Positions 1-7,138 of a DNA stretch of 14,177 bases are shown here, piece by piece. The stretch's first letter is position 1; every line of letters starts with the position of its first letter. The stretch covers positions 79,864 through 94,040 of the forward strand of contig NZ_FPJZ01000011.1 of NCBI RefSeq assembly GCF_900119485.1, written 5' to 3'. Source of the stretch: Thermoactinomyces sp. DSM 45891. Its GTDB lineage: Bacteria; Bacillota; Bacilli; Thermoactinomycetales; Thermoactinomycetaceae. Both the position numbers and the translations under genes were made by a program. The notes below the pieces were generated by a model. It had not been told where the DNA came from and did no database searches. It worked only from the letters and a program-made list of their open reading frames with translations.

Positions 1-630
1 GACGGCACTACGGGTCCTCAAGGGGACACTGGGCCTCAAGGGCCGACGGGCGCGGATGGTGCGGACGGCACTACAGGGCCTCAAGGCGGCACCGGGCCTC
101 AGGGACCTACTGGACCTCAAGGCAATACCGGACCTCAGGGCAACACAGGACCTACTGGATCAAATGCAGTAGCAACTAATGCTATCTTCGTTCCAGGTGC
201 TACAGCTTTAAATGCTGCCGGGGTAACTATTCCTTTGACTGAAGAGAGGAATACTAATACTACCCTGATTAATTTTAATGGAACGAATACGATTACCTTA
301 GCCCAAGGCTTATACTTTATATCCTACGATATTCGAGTAACTCTTAATCCTGCCAATGTCAACATTGGTAGATTAGAAATCGTCGCTCCAGGTGTGTTTA
401 CCGATTTGACTGCACAAGTAGCCCCGGTTGCAGGAACGTCAACAGGGGTAATTGGACGAAACATTGTTTCAAGTGGTTTAATACCAGTAGGTGTAGGTGG
501 CGCTGCTCTTTCCTTCCAAGGGCTCGTCACTGAACTTAGTGATCATAATGGGCCCACTGGGCCAGCTGGCATTTCCGTTACAACAGTTCCCGTATTTTCT
601 AATATTTCAATTATAAGGATCGATAATTAA
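1..630 (+). CDS. Collagen-like surface/exosporium-type protein, 3' part
   Basis: This is the C-terminal 209 residues of a longer protein whose start lies left of the window. From base 4 to 156 the frame reads 17 unbroken G-X-Y triplets (mostly GPQ, GPT, GNT, GAD, GTT). These are followed by a non-collagen C-terminal domain of about 150 residues, rich in beta-prone segments, with an LAQGLYFISYDI stretch. That layout matches BclA-like and other collagen-like proteins of Bacillales, where the triplets form a triple-helical stalk and a jelly-roll C-terminal domain trimerises at the tip. The stalk and tip roles are family knowledge; the location on the spore is inference. A short GPTGPAG block recurs inside the C-terminal domain (550-570). 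The TTG at 235 is an internal codon of the same open frame, not a start. The N-terminal leader that would prove exosporium targeting is outside the window. Confidence 0.88.
   Translation, partial: DGTTGPQGDTGPQGPTGADGADGTTGPQGGTGPQGPTGPQGNTGPQGNTGPTGSNAVATNAIFVPGATALNAAGVTIPLTEERNTNTTLINFNGTNTITLAQGLYFISYDIRVTLNPANVNIGRLEIVAPGVFTDLTAQVAPVAGTSTGVIGRNIVSSGLIPVGVGGAALSFQGLVTELSDHNGPTGPAGISVTTVPVFSNISIIRIDN
4..156 (+). repeat. Collagen-like G-X-Y coding repeat (17 triplets)
   Basis: Seventeen consecutive 9-base units each encode Gly-X-Y, with Pro favoured at X and Gln or Thr at Y. The units are degenerate at the DNA level, with mixed glycine codons (ggc, ggg, gga). The array continues to the left edge, so its full length is unknown. 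Such arrays commonly vary in length between strains by slippage or recombination. Confidence 0.92.
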
Positions 631-702
631 TTGCACAAAAAATCGGCAATAATTTATCAATCAGGATTATTTTTCTATCCAATTGAAATTAATTTAAAAA
701 CT

Positions 703-740
703 AGAAAAAGCACCTCCAACTGTTTGGAGATGCTTTTTCT
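703..740. terminator. Bidirectional intrinsic terminator between convergent genes
   Basis: A 17-bp stem (703-719 with 724-740) with one C/A mismatch encloses a 4-base CTGT loop. The outer stem is AGAAAAAGC paired with GCTTTTTCT, giving a U-run on the plus strand. On the minus strand the stem is followed by a T-rich tail (TTTTTCTAGTTTTTAAATT). It lies between the collagen-like gene (+) and the thioesterase gene (-) and can stop both. The rest of 631-840 shows no gene. Confidence 0.9.
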
Positions 741-840
741 ATTGGCTAAAGCCTGTTTCGATAGGTTCTGACCTAATATAATTGCGAAAAAGTATCAAGT
801 TCTGACAAGTACGCTGATAAAGTGTATATGGTATAAACAT

Positions 841-1353
841 CTATTCCCAAGGCTGATTTACTGTAAGAAAGTCCGCAAACTCTTTGCTTTCTTTCCTTCT
901 CACTCTACGTGCTTCAGCTCTTCGCGGAGCCGTTTCATACAACTTCATTTCTTCTTCTGTTTCTGGGACAACAGATGGTACAGCAATGGGGGTTCTATTG
1001 GCATTTAGAGAAACGAATGTGAGGAAGGAAGTAGCTGCAATCTTTCTTTCTCCGCTTAATAAATCTTCTTTGACCACCTTTACAAACACCTCTATGGATG
1101 TGCGCCCGGTCCATGTCACGAATGACTCCAAACTAACCGCATCTGTGGGTCTGATCGGATGCAAGAAGTCAACAGAATCTGTGGACGCGGTAACAACAGA
1201 TTGGCGACAATGTTTGGTTGCCGCGATAGAGGCAATGTCGTCAATATAAGCCATTAGCTTTCCACCAAACAATGTATTATGGTTATTCACATCTGGCGGA
1301 AACACTCTTGCCGTTTTATAACATCTGGATTCTCGAGCATATCTCTTTTTCAT
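841..1353 (-). CDS. Hotdog-fold acyl-CoA thioesterase
   Basis: This 170-residue protein hydrolyses acyl-CoA to free acid and CoA, as in the YkhA/BACH-like cytosolic thioesterase family. The single hotdog domain spans roughly residues 10-125. The family pattern is clear: an N-terminal FPPDVNNHNTLFGGKLMAYID segment, in which Asn24 and the Asp38/Asp39 pair lie in the usual active-site region, then the SVDFLHPI strand and the FTFVSLNA-like region (here LTFVSLNA). The tail after about residue 130 is rich in Arg, Lys and Glu and is probably helical. Two ATG codons are possible. The one at 1357-1359 sits only 3 bases from the GAGAGG ribosome binding site, whereas the one at 1351-1353 is 9 bases away and gives MKKRYARES, so I chose the latter. 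The gene starts 40 bases after the epimerase stop and is probably the last gene of that operon. The acyl chain preference cannot be read from sequence. Confidence 0.87.
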   Translation of the reverse strand: MKKRYARESRCYKTARVFPPDVNNHNTLFGGKLMAYIDDIASIAATKHCRQSVVTASTDSVDFLHPIRPTDAVSLESFVTWTGRTSIEVFVKVVKEDLLSGERKIAATSFLTFVSLNANRTPIAVPSVVPETEEEMKLYETAPRRAEARRVRRKESKEFADFLTVNQPWE

Positions 1354-1393
1354 TCGCATCTTCCTCTCAATTAAATTGGCTTAGCGGATGATA

Positions 1394-2308
1394 CTACTTC
1401 TTTTTATTCCCAAAGATACGAGTGAACGCGTTATGTAAGTCGGGATAAGCAAATGAATATCCACTTTCCTGAAGTTTGCGGGGGATTACTTTACTCCCTT
1501 TGATCAGTAAAGAATCCGCCATTTCCCCAAAGAGAACCCTCAATACAAAAGCAGGAAGGGGCAAAATGGTAGGACGATGAAGCACTTTTCCTAGCATACT
1601 TGTGAATTCCTGATTGGAAACGGAATATGGACTGACGATATTAACCGGACCGGTGATAGACTCTTGTTTGATTAAGAATTGTACAATGAGTGGTATTTCT
1701 TCAAGTGCAATCCAGCTCATTATCTGCTTACCGTCCCCTATTCTCCCACCCATTCCTAGCCGAAAGGGTAATAACATCTTGGCTAATGCTCCGCCTTTTT
1801 CACTTAGTACAATACCAAAGCGCATATGGACTACTCGAATCCCGGCTTCTTTTGCTGATTGAGTAGCAGACTCCCACTCCGATATTACCTTAGCTAGAAA
1901 ATCATTACTTTTCGTACTCTGTTCATTTAGGATGATAGAAGCAGGGTGATTTCCGTAATAACCAATAGCCGATGCCGAGAGAAGTACTTTGGGAGGTTGT
2001 TTTAAACGAGACAGTGCATGACAAAGCACCGTCGTTCCTCTTGTGCGACTCATTAAAATACGTTCCTTCTGCTTGTCATCCCAACGACGAGACGAGATAT
2101 TCTCCCCAGCTAAATGGATTAGGACATCACATCCTTCTAATTTATCCGTCTCCACCACACCTTGGTCTGGATTCCAATACACAGTAGATCTCTTACCATC
2201 TTCTTTTTTCACTCTTATGATCTCAACAACATGATCACCTTGGCTTTTAAAATACTTAGTTAGTTCAGTCCCAATCAGTCCAGTGCATCCCGTAATGGCG
2301 ATTTTCAA
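1394..2308 (-). CDS. TIGR01777-type SDR epimerase (NAD(P)-binding)
   Basis: The product is 304 residues long, the usual size for this family of extended short-chain dehydrogenases (Bacillus YfhF, cyanobacterial Slr1223/SulA-like proteins). The Rossmann glycine motif is at the very N-terminus (KIAITGCTGLIG). It is followed by VLIHLAGENIS, LLSASAIGYYGN and, near the C-terminus, the DUF1731 signature (SLLIKGSKVIPRKLQESGYSF). Family members bind NAD(P), but their physiological substrate is not established, so no reaction is assigned. An upstream GTG at 2315-2317 is in frame, but it lies inside the AAGGGGG ribosome binding site. The TTG at 2306-2308 is 8 bases downstream of that site and yields the standard MKIAITG start. 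The gene begins 26 bases after the stop of the ATPase gene, so cotranscription with it and with the thioesterase is likely. Confidence 0.88.
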   Translation of the reverse strand: MKIAITGCTGLIGTELTKYFKSQGDHVVEIIRVKKEDGKRSTVYWNPDQGVVETDKLEGCDVLIHLAGENISSRRWDDKQKERILMSRTRGTTVLCHALSRLKQPPKVLLSASAIGYYGNHPASIILNEQSTKSNDFLAKVISEWESATQSAKEAGIRVVHMRFGIVLSEKGGALAKMLLPFRLGMGGRIGDGKQIMSWIALEEIPLIVQFLIKQESITGPVNIVSPYSVSNQEFTSMLGKVLHRPTILPLPAFVLRVLFGEMADSLLIKGSKVIPRKLQESGYSFAYPDLHNAFTRIFGNKKK

Positions 2309-2334
2309 ACAAAGCACCCCCTTCTCTTGACGAT

Positions 2335-3048
2335 TTACTCTCGAAACAGCTCTTGTAAGAACTTCTCCCTATTTTGTAAGAAATATTTTGTTACTTGGAA
2401 GTGATCGGTCATTTCATACTCAATTTCTCTAATGGGACTATGATCAAAACTCAAAATGGTAGCCTTTGGATATCCAAGAAGTATGGGAGAATGTGTTGCA
2501 ATAATAAATTGGCTATCCCCTTTAGAGGCTAATGTATGTATTATTTTCAAAAAAGCAAGCTGTCGTTGCGGAGAGAGTGCCGCTTCTGGCTCATCCAATA
2601 AATAAATTGCTTTCCCCTTAAAACGATTTAAAAATAGAGATAAAAATGATTCTCCGTGTGATTGCTCGTGTAAAGAACGTCCACCGTACGCTTCTGCTCC
2701 TTTTATTTCATCAATATGAGATGCAAAATGATAAAAGGACTCTGCTCTAAGAAAAAAGCCCTTTGTGACTTTTGGAAGCCAAGAAAGGCTTATATACTCC
2801 CCAAGTGCTGATCCAGATGCATGAACATCATATAGATTATTCCGGCCTCCACCAGCCGTATTAAATCCACATTTATCCGCAATCGCCTCTAGTAAGGTAG
2901 ACTTTCCAGAGCCATTTTCCCCAACAAAAAAAGTAACTTGGCTCTTCAAATCTATATGGTCAAGATGTTTGATATACGGAATAGAAAAAGGATATTCATG
3001 AAAAGAAGAGATGAGATCTTGTTGAAGTGTAATTCGGTTTAAAAACAT
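2335..3048 (-). CDS. ABC/AAA-type predicted ATPase (SMC/Rad50-like head)
   Basis: This soluble single-domain ATPase of 237 residues has Walker A GENGSGKST (43-51), an ABC-like signature around QSHGESF (129-135), Walker B AIYLLDEPEAALS (Asp152, Glu153) and a switch histidine in ATHSPIL (His186). There are no membrane segments, and no permease gene lies next to it. It belongs to the small AAA_21/AAA_23-type stand-alone ATPases, whose cellular role is mostly unknown. Transporter function is unlikely. A longer reading from a TTG at 3088-3090 adds 14 residues, but that codon lies inside the stem of the terminator hairpin (3083-3123). The ATG at 3046-3048 has a GGGTGA site 5 bases upstream and gives MFLNRITLQ, the typical start for relatives as I remember them. 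It is probably the first gene of a three-gene minus-strand operon. Confidence 0.84.
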   Translation of the reverse strand: MFLNRITLQQDLISSFHEYPFSIPYIKHLDHIDLKSQVTFFVGENGSGKSTLLEAIADKCGFNTAGGGRNNLYDVHASGSALGEYISLSWLPKVTKGFFLRAESFYHFASHIDEIKGAEAYGGRSLHEQSHGESFLSLFLNRFKGKAIYLLDEPEAALSPQRQLAFLKIIHTLASKGDSQFIIATHSPILLGYPKATILSFDHSPIREIEYEMTDHFQVTKYFLQNREKFLQELFRE

Positions 3049-3082
3049 ATTTTTCACCCGCTGGCAAATGTCAATAATATTA

Positions 3083-3123
3083 AAAGTCAATGTACCATTG
3101 TTCGTTCTCGGTTCATTGACTTT
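3083..3123 (-). terminator. Likely terminator after the osmoprotectant importer
   Basis: A perfect 10-bp stem (AAAGTCAATG at 3083-3092 with CATTGACTTT at 3114-3123) extends by a further 3 bp after one mismatch. On the minus strand it is followed by TAATATTATT. It starts 13 bases after the importer stop codon and lies upstream of the ATPase start at 3048. The stem is AT-rich and the tail is not a pure T-run, so termination may be partial. Some read-through into the ATPase operon is possible, and no separate promoter for that operon is obvious. Confidence 0.6.
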
Positions 3124-3135
3124 CTACACTTGCAC

Positions 3136-4863
3136 TTATTTTTGCACACCACTTGTTATCTCTGCAACTTGTTTCGGGTGTTTTTCAATCCATTTTTTTG
3201 CCGCCTGATCTGGAGTCATACCGTTTGCTACATCGAGCATGACTTCTTCCATGTCGCTAGCAGTCCAAAAGAATTGATCGATCATCTTAAACGCCTCTGG
3301 TTGATCTTCTTTAAACCCTTTTCGCACGATCGTGTAAATGTTTTCAGGTTCGCCAAAGGTTTTCTTTGGATCATCTAAGTACTTTAGATCATACTTAAGG
3401 AACATCCAATGCGGAGTCCAACCTGTAATCACAATCGGTTTTTTCTTCTTATACGCTCGATCTAATTCTGCCACCATCGCCGCATCAGACCCTTCTAACA
3501 ACTTCATTCCCAGATTGTACTGCTTGATTGTCTCCTTCGCGAGCAACATGGTTCCAGATCCAGGGTCAATCCCGATAATCTTTTGATCAAATTGTTCTTT
3601 TTGAGAGGCCAACTCCTCAATCGAATTGATGTTTACATATTTCGGAACAACCAGTCCGATACGGGTCTTTTCCAGATTTACACCTAAATTGACCAAATCC
3701 TTTTTATACCTATCGTAGTATTGGGCACCTGTTGTTGGGAGCCAAGCCGCTACCATCGCATCTGCATTTCCGGTTGCGATTGCATCATACATCGGTCCCG
3801 GCTCGACTCGAATCATTTTTACTTGAAATCCTTCTTTTTCTAGGATGTTTTTAAGTGTGTAAGTACTTGCTTCTTCTGATACCCAGTTTACATAGATGAG
3901 TTTAATCTCATTTCGCTTTACGCCACTTTGTGCAAAGCTTGTGATCGTCAACGCGAAAATCGTGAGAATTGCTACAGGAGCTGCCCATTTTCTTGTTTTA
4001 GCAAGAAATGGAATCTGCCTCTGTCTACTCCTATTATCTTCTCTATTTTGATATAAATTCTGGGTGAGACGATCTAGAATGATCGCAATAATGACGATAG
4101 CAAGTCCACTTTCAAACCCGATTCCCACTTTTAATCGAGTAATCGATTCTAAAACGACAGCACCAATCCCTTCAGCACCAATCATACTCGCCGTAACCAC
4201 CATCGAAAGAGAGAGCATGATCGTCTGATTCACTCCAGCCAGAATCGTCTGCTGGGCAAGAGGGATCTCTACTTTTATTAATTTCTGCCAAGGAGTAGCA
4301 CCAAAGGCTTCGGACGCTTCTTTTAGATCAGCCGAAACTTGTCGTAATCCTAAGCTGGTAAAGCGGATCGTAGGAGGCATGGCAAAAATAACAGAAGCGA
4401 TGACCCCTGGCACTGTTCCAAGTGAGAAAAAGAAAACTGCTGGAATTAGGTAGACAAAGGCTGGCATAGTCTGCATGAAATCTAACACAGGTTTTAAAAA
4501 GGCTTGTACTCGATCATTTCGCCCAGACCATAAACCTAAGGGAATCCCAATGATAACCGCAATGAGCGTGGAAGTAAGTACTAGTGAAAGGGTTTGAATA
4601 CTCTCATCCCAGTAACCTAGATTCCATATGAGCAGAAGTCCAGCGAGAGAAAAAACCGCAGTCCAAATTTGAGTGATCCACAAGATAAAGAAAATTAATA
4701 TACAAATCGTAGCAAGTGGTGGTAGTACACTTAAAATTTTAGTAAAAAAAACGACTGTTGGTTCAATCATATTTTTAATGAGCTGAAAGAGTGGATCAAA
4801 ATGGTCTTGTAACCAATTAACTAGCCATTCAATCCATTCAGCAAGCGGAATCTTGGGAATCAT
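3136..4863 (-). CDS. opuABC: OpuABC-type fused permease and glycine betaine-binding protein
   Basis: A 575-residue fusion provides both the membrane channel and the substrate receptor of an osmoprotectant ABC importer, close in length to Lactococcus OpuABC. In Bacillus subtilis these parts are separate (OpuAB, OpuAC). Residues 45-270 are the permease, with several hydrophobic segments and the EAA loop (EASEAFGATPWQK, 182-194) that contacts the ATPase. Residues 294-310 form a hydrophobic stretch that should tether the receptor to the outer face. Residues 318-575 are the binding domain, with the EPGPMYDAIATG and VAAWLP motifs. Trp327, Trp374, Trp482 and Trp486 are candidates for the aromatic cage that holds the quaternary ammonium of glycine betaine or proline betaine. 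Its ATG overlaps the stop of the ATPase gene by 4 bases, pointing to translational coupling. The exact betaine taken up is inference. Confidence 0.9.
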   Translation of the reverse strand: MIPKIPLAEWIEWLVNWLQDHFDPLFQLIKNMIEPTVVFFTKILSVLPPLATICILIFFILWITQIWTAVFSLAGLLLIWNLGYWDESIQTLSLVLTSTLIAVIIGIPLGLWSGRNDRVQAFLKPVLDFMQTMPAFVYLIPAVFFFSLGTVPGVIASVIFAMPPTIRFTSLGLRQVSADLKEASEAFGATPWQKLIKVEIPLAQQTILAGVNQTIMLSLSMVVTASMIGAEGIGAVVLESITRLKVGIGFESGLAIVIIAIILDRLTQNLYQNREDNRSRQRQIPFLAKTRKWAAPVAILTIFALTITSFAQSGVKRNEIKLIYVNWVSEEASTYTLKNILEKEGFQVKMIRVEPGPMYDAIATGNADAMVAAWLPTTGAQYYDRYKKDLVNLGVNLEKTRIGLVVPKYVNINSIEELASQKEQFDQKIIGIDPGSGTMLLAKETIKQYNLGMKLLEGSDAAMVAELDRAYKKKKPIVITGWTPHWMFLKYDLKYLDDPKKTFGEPENIYTIVRKGFKEDQPEAFKMIDQFFWTASDMEEVMLDVANGMTPDQAAKKWIEKHPKQVAEITSGVQK

Positions 4864-6056
4864 TCTTTCTCACCTCCATATCCAGCAAATGCGGAAAATA
4901 AAGCTCCTCTTCCGATTACACCTTTTAATTTCCCCGATTCATCGGTCACGATTGAAGGATAGAGAAATTCGCTTTCCGCCATCAGTACTAAAAGGTCATT
5001 AATGGGTGTTTCTTTTGAAACAGTGACGCAATCTGCAACCAGAATATCTTCTAACGAAAGATTTTTTTCTAATGCCTCTTTTAACCCTTCTGCTGTCACG
5101 ATTCCTTTCACCATACGGTTTCGATCGGTTACGACGATAGTAGGGATCGCTTTCTCTTTCATTTTTTTCAATGCTACACGTGGTCCATCCTTCCCCATCA
5201 TAATCGACTCTGCTGGTTTCATGATCGCCTCTGCCGTTATCACATGGGTTAAATCGACGTTCTTCACAAATCGTTTTACATACTCATTTGCGGGATTGGT
5301 TAAGATCTCTTCAGGAGTTCCAATTTGTTGGACCGCACCATCCCTCATTAACATAATCCGATCTCCGATATGGATCGCTTCATCTAAATCATGGGTGATA
5401 AAGATAATCGTCTTCTTCATGCGCTGCTGGAGATCAACTAACTCATCTTGCATCTCTTTACGAATCAGGGGATCTAATGCACTAAACGCTTCATCCATCA
5501 ACAAAATATCTGGATCATTTGCCAAGGCCCGCGCAAGCCCCACTCTTTGTTGCATCCCACCACTTAATTGATCTGGCTTTTGGTTCGCATAGTTACCTAA
5601 ACCTACCAATTCTAAGGAATCCATCGCCTTTCTTTGACGCTCTACTTTTATAACTCCTTGAATCTCTAACCCAAACTCCACATTTTCTAATACAGTCCGA
5701 TGAGGAAAGAGAGCAAACTTCTGAAAAACCATTCCCATCTTTTTTCTGCGAACTTCGCGTACTTCTTCAGCCGACATTTTCATAATATCCTTGCTATCCA
5801 ATAAAATAGACCCATCTGTTGGCTCTATTAGTCGGTTCAGGAGGCGAACAACAGTGGATTTTCCACTTCCGGATAACCCCATAATCACAAAAATCTCTCC
5901 GTTGTATATATCAAACGTTGCACGATTTACTCCAATCGTACAACCGGTCTCTTTTAAAATCTCTTCTTTCTCTTTGCCTTCGTCCAAAAGCTTTAACGCC
6001 CTCTTCGTTGAGCGTCCAAATACCTTGGTAAGATTGCGGATTTCCAGCTTATCCAT
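4860..6056 (-). CDS. opuAA: Glycine betaine/proline ABC importer ATPase (OpuAA/ProV type) with CBS domains
   Basis: This cytoplasmic ATPase of 398 residues energises betaine uptake together with the fused permease encoded just downstream. The visible motifs are Walker A GLSGSGKST (60-68), Q-loop Gln112, signature LSGGMQQRVGLARAL (164-178), Walker B ILLMDEA (184-190) and switch His222. The N-terminal segment preceding Walker A, containing the phrase TGCTIGVNRATFDI, is typical of ProV/OpuAA. Two CBS repeats fill about 275-335 and 340-395. In Lactococcus OpuA the CBS pair senses internal ionic strength, so similar gating is likely here, although the acidic tail is short (GGEKE). A GTG at 6069-6071 is in frame but overlaps the GGAGGA ribosome binding site. 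The ATG at 6054-6056 has ideal 7-base spacing and was chosen. A sigma-A-like promoter lies just upstream. Confidence 0.92.
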   Translation of the reverse strand: MDKLEIRNLTKVFGRSTKRALKLLDEGKEKEEILKETGCTIGVNRATFDIYNGEIFVIMGLSGSGKSTVVRLLNRLIEPTDGSILLDSKDIMKMSAEEVREVRRKKMGMVFQKFALFPHRTVLENVEFGLEIQGVIKVERQRKAMDSLELVGLGNYANQKPDQLSGGMQQRVGLARALANDPDILLMDEAFSALDPLIRKEMQDELVDLQQRMKKTIIFITHDLDEAIHIGDRIMLMRDGAVQQIGTPEEILTNPANEYVKRFVKNVDLTHVITAEAIMKPAESIMMGKDGPRVALKKMKEKAIPTIVVTDRNRMVKGIVTAEGLKEALEKNLSLEDILVADCVTVSKETPINDLLVLMAESEFLYPSIVTDESGKLKGVIGRGALFSAFAGYGGEKE

Positions 6057-6090
6057 TCTTGTCTCCTCCACGGGAAGAAATGATGAACCT

Positions 6091-6120
6091 ATTATTCCCT
6101 AGTTTACATTTTTGTTTCAA
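6091..6120 (-). promoter_or_regulatory. Candidate sigma-A promoter of the opuA operon
   Basis: On the minus strand, TTGAAA (6115-6120) and AATAAT (6091-6096) are separated by 18 bases. Each matches its consensus hexamer (TTGACA, TATAAT) at 5 of 6 positions. The -10 box ends about 35 bases before the opuAA ATG, leaving room for a short leader with the GGAGGA site. Transcription of opuA genes is usually osmotically induced, but I see no recognisable operator. The remainder of the 6057-6249 divergent gap holds no gene and no convincing plus-strand promoter. Confidence 0.6.
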
Positions 6121-6249
6121 AGAAAAAGTCTATTTTGTTTAGTTATCTTCTATTCACTTCATAAATCTCTACTATAGATTAATTCTTGTTTTACGAAAAA
6201 AACAAAGGGAATGCTATCCATGAATTAACATGCCACCGGGGGTGATCGC

Positions 6250-6708
6250 TTGAATGGGAAACGATCCATCTTATTTTTTGTTATAGTTACAATGGTAACA
6301 CTCTGTTTTTCAACTGTCCACGCAGCTACTCCATCCGCCTTGAGAATTCCAACGATTGAAATCTTTGATACGACTCAAGGAAAGGTCATAGCAAAAATAC
6401 AAAACTCAGGTGAGATCCAACAGGAAGTAAAGAACATGCTAGGTAGAATCATCAGGCGGAGTCCACAAGCGAATCTAGAGGCAAAAAATCAACTGATGAT
6501 TCGCGTACCATTAGAACCTTCCATTTATGTTCAAAAAGATAGTATCATTACGGGTTACATGTCCGAAGTGATTGTCATCATCAATAAATCCGGTTCCCTT
6601 TCCCACTCCCATCTACTATTATTTAATGAAGAAAACCAGCCTGTTTTGATTGAGTGTAGCTTTAATTTAGCTTCATTTCTGGGTAAGATAGGATATCATA
6701 ACCGATAG
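6250..6708 (+). CDS. Small secreted protein of unknown function
   Basis: The product is 152 residues long. The N-terminus is a classical signal peptide: positive MNGKR, a hydrophobic core to about residue 22, then a likely cleavage after STVHA (25). There is no lipobox cysteine at that site. The mature part has no repeats and no second membrane segment. It resembles, from memory, a group of uncharacterised Bacillales secreted proteins with the layout IPxxxIFD...GKV...IPLEP...DEVIII...L..F.DEN. Here the corresponding parts are IPTIEIFDTTQGKV, VPLEPSI, SEVIVII and LLLFNEENQP. I assign no function. The start is TTG with a GGGGGTGAT ribosome binding site ending 4 bases upstream; the nearby ATG at 6254 is out of frame. 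It precedes the crcB pair by 25 bases and may share their transcript. Confidence 0.75.
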   Translation: MNGKRSILFFVIVTMVTLCFSTVHAATPSALRIPTIEIFDTTQGKVIAKIQNSGEIQQEVKNMLGRIIRRSPQANLEAKNQLMIRVPLEPSIYVQKDSIITGYMSEVIVIINKSGSLSHSHLLLFNEENQPVLIECSFNLASFLGKIGYHNR

Positions 6709-6719
6709 CCCCCTATCGG
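6702..6719 (+). other. Perfect hairpin touching the crcB ribosome binding site
   Basis: CCGATAG (6702-6708) pairs perfectly with CTATCGG (6713-6719) around a CCCC loop. The left arm carries the TAG stop of the secreted-protein gene, and the last two G bases of the right arm begin the GGAGGAGGA ribosome binding site of the first crcB gene. There is no T-run after it, so it is not a usual terminator. It could modulate translation of crcB or processing of the transcript. Any regulatory role is inference. Confidence 0.5.
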
Positions 6720-6733
6720 AGGAGGATTTCTGT

Positions 6734-7138
6734 ATGATGTATTGGATGATTGGCTTAGCTGGGATGCTAGGTGCTTTGCTTCGCTACTACATTGGCTTAT
6801 TCATTCCTTCAGGCGAGCTGTATGGATTTCCTCTTGGGACTCTCATCGTCAATTTCATTGGTTGTTTCTTACTTAGCTGGTTTACGGTTTGGTCTATGCA
6901 GAGAAAAAGTATTCCTTCGTGGTTTCGAATGGGATTTGCTACAGGGTTTATTGGGGCATTCACAACTTTCTCTACGTTTAGTGTGGAAGTAGTAAAGATG
7001 CTGGATCATGGCTTATGGATCATGGGATTTTTTTATTTGTTCCTCTCATTATGGGGAGGTCTATTTTTAGCTTGGATCGGTTACAAAATGGCAATGAAAC
7101 AAGGGGAGAAGAACCGATTGGAAGGTGGATACTCATGA
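6734..7138 (+). CDS. crcB: CrcB/Fluc fluoride channel subunit 1
   Basis: A 134-residue membrane protein with four hydrophobic segments, the standard Fluc size. Fluc dimers export toxic fluoride from the cytoplasm through two antiparallel pores. The visible family motifs are GMLGALLRY (10-18), GTLIVN with the pore asparagine Asn40, and GFIGAFTTFSTF (71-82), in which Phe79 and Phe82 match the two Phe-box residues. The start is the first of two adjacent ATG codons, preceded by a strong GGAGGAGGA site 7 bases upstream. The stop overlaps the start of a second crcB gene by 4 bases (ATGA), so the two subunits are probably made together as a heterodimer. No fluoride riboswitch was found upstream. Confidence 0.94.
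   Translation: MMYWMIGLAGMLGALLRYYIGLFIPSGELYGFPLGTLIVNFIGCFLLSWFTVWSMQRKSIPSWFRMGFATGFIGAFTTFSTFSVEVVKMLDHGLWIMGFFYLFLSLWGGLFLAWIGYKMAMKQGEKNRLEGGYS

Noticed and set aside
884..1249. Plus-strand open frame opposite the thioesterase gene
   Set aside because: It is antisense to a well-matched hotdog protein, and its translation has no recognisable features.
5002..5571. Long plus-strand open frame (189 codons) inside the opuAA gene
   Set aside because: It is antisense to a clearly coding ABC ATPase, shows no domain, and has no good ribosome binding site. It is a codon-bias shadow.
6150..6178. Plus-strand promoter with TATAGA at 6173-6178
   Set aside because: No -35-like hexamer lies at 16-18 bases upstream; the only candidate (TTCACT) leaves a 14-base spacer.
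6186..6205. Inverted repeat TTGTTTT...AAAACAA in the divergent intergenic region
   Set aside because: A 7-bp, almost pure A/T pairing around a 6-base loop is expected by chance in such AT-rich sequence, and no operator is recognised.
6195..6260. Possible fluoride riboswitch upstream of the crcB region (GGTGAT and short pairings)
   Set aside because: The GGTGAT is better explained as the ribosome binding site of the secreted-protein gene. I could not find the crcB-motif stems, pseudoknot partner sequence or a following expression platform, and the site is over 480 bases from crcB.
7015..7134. Upstream extension of the second crcB gene
   Set aside because: It overlaps the end of the first crcB gene out of frame and lacks family residues. 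The ATG at 7135 has the right ribosome binding site and length.
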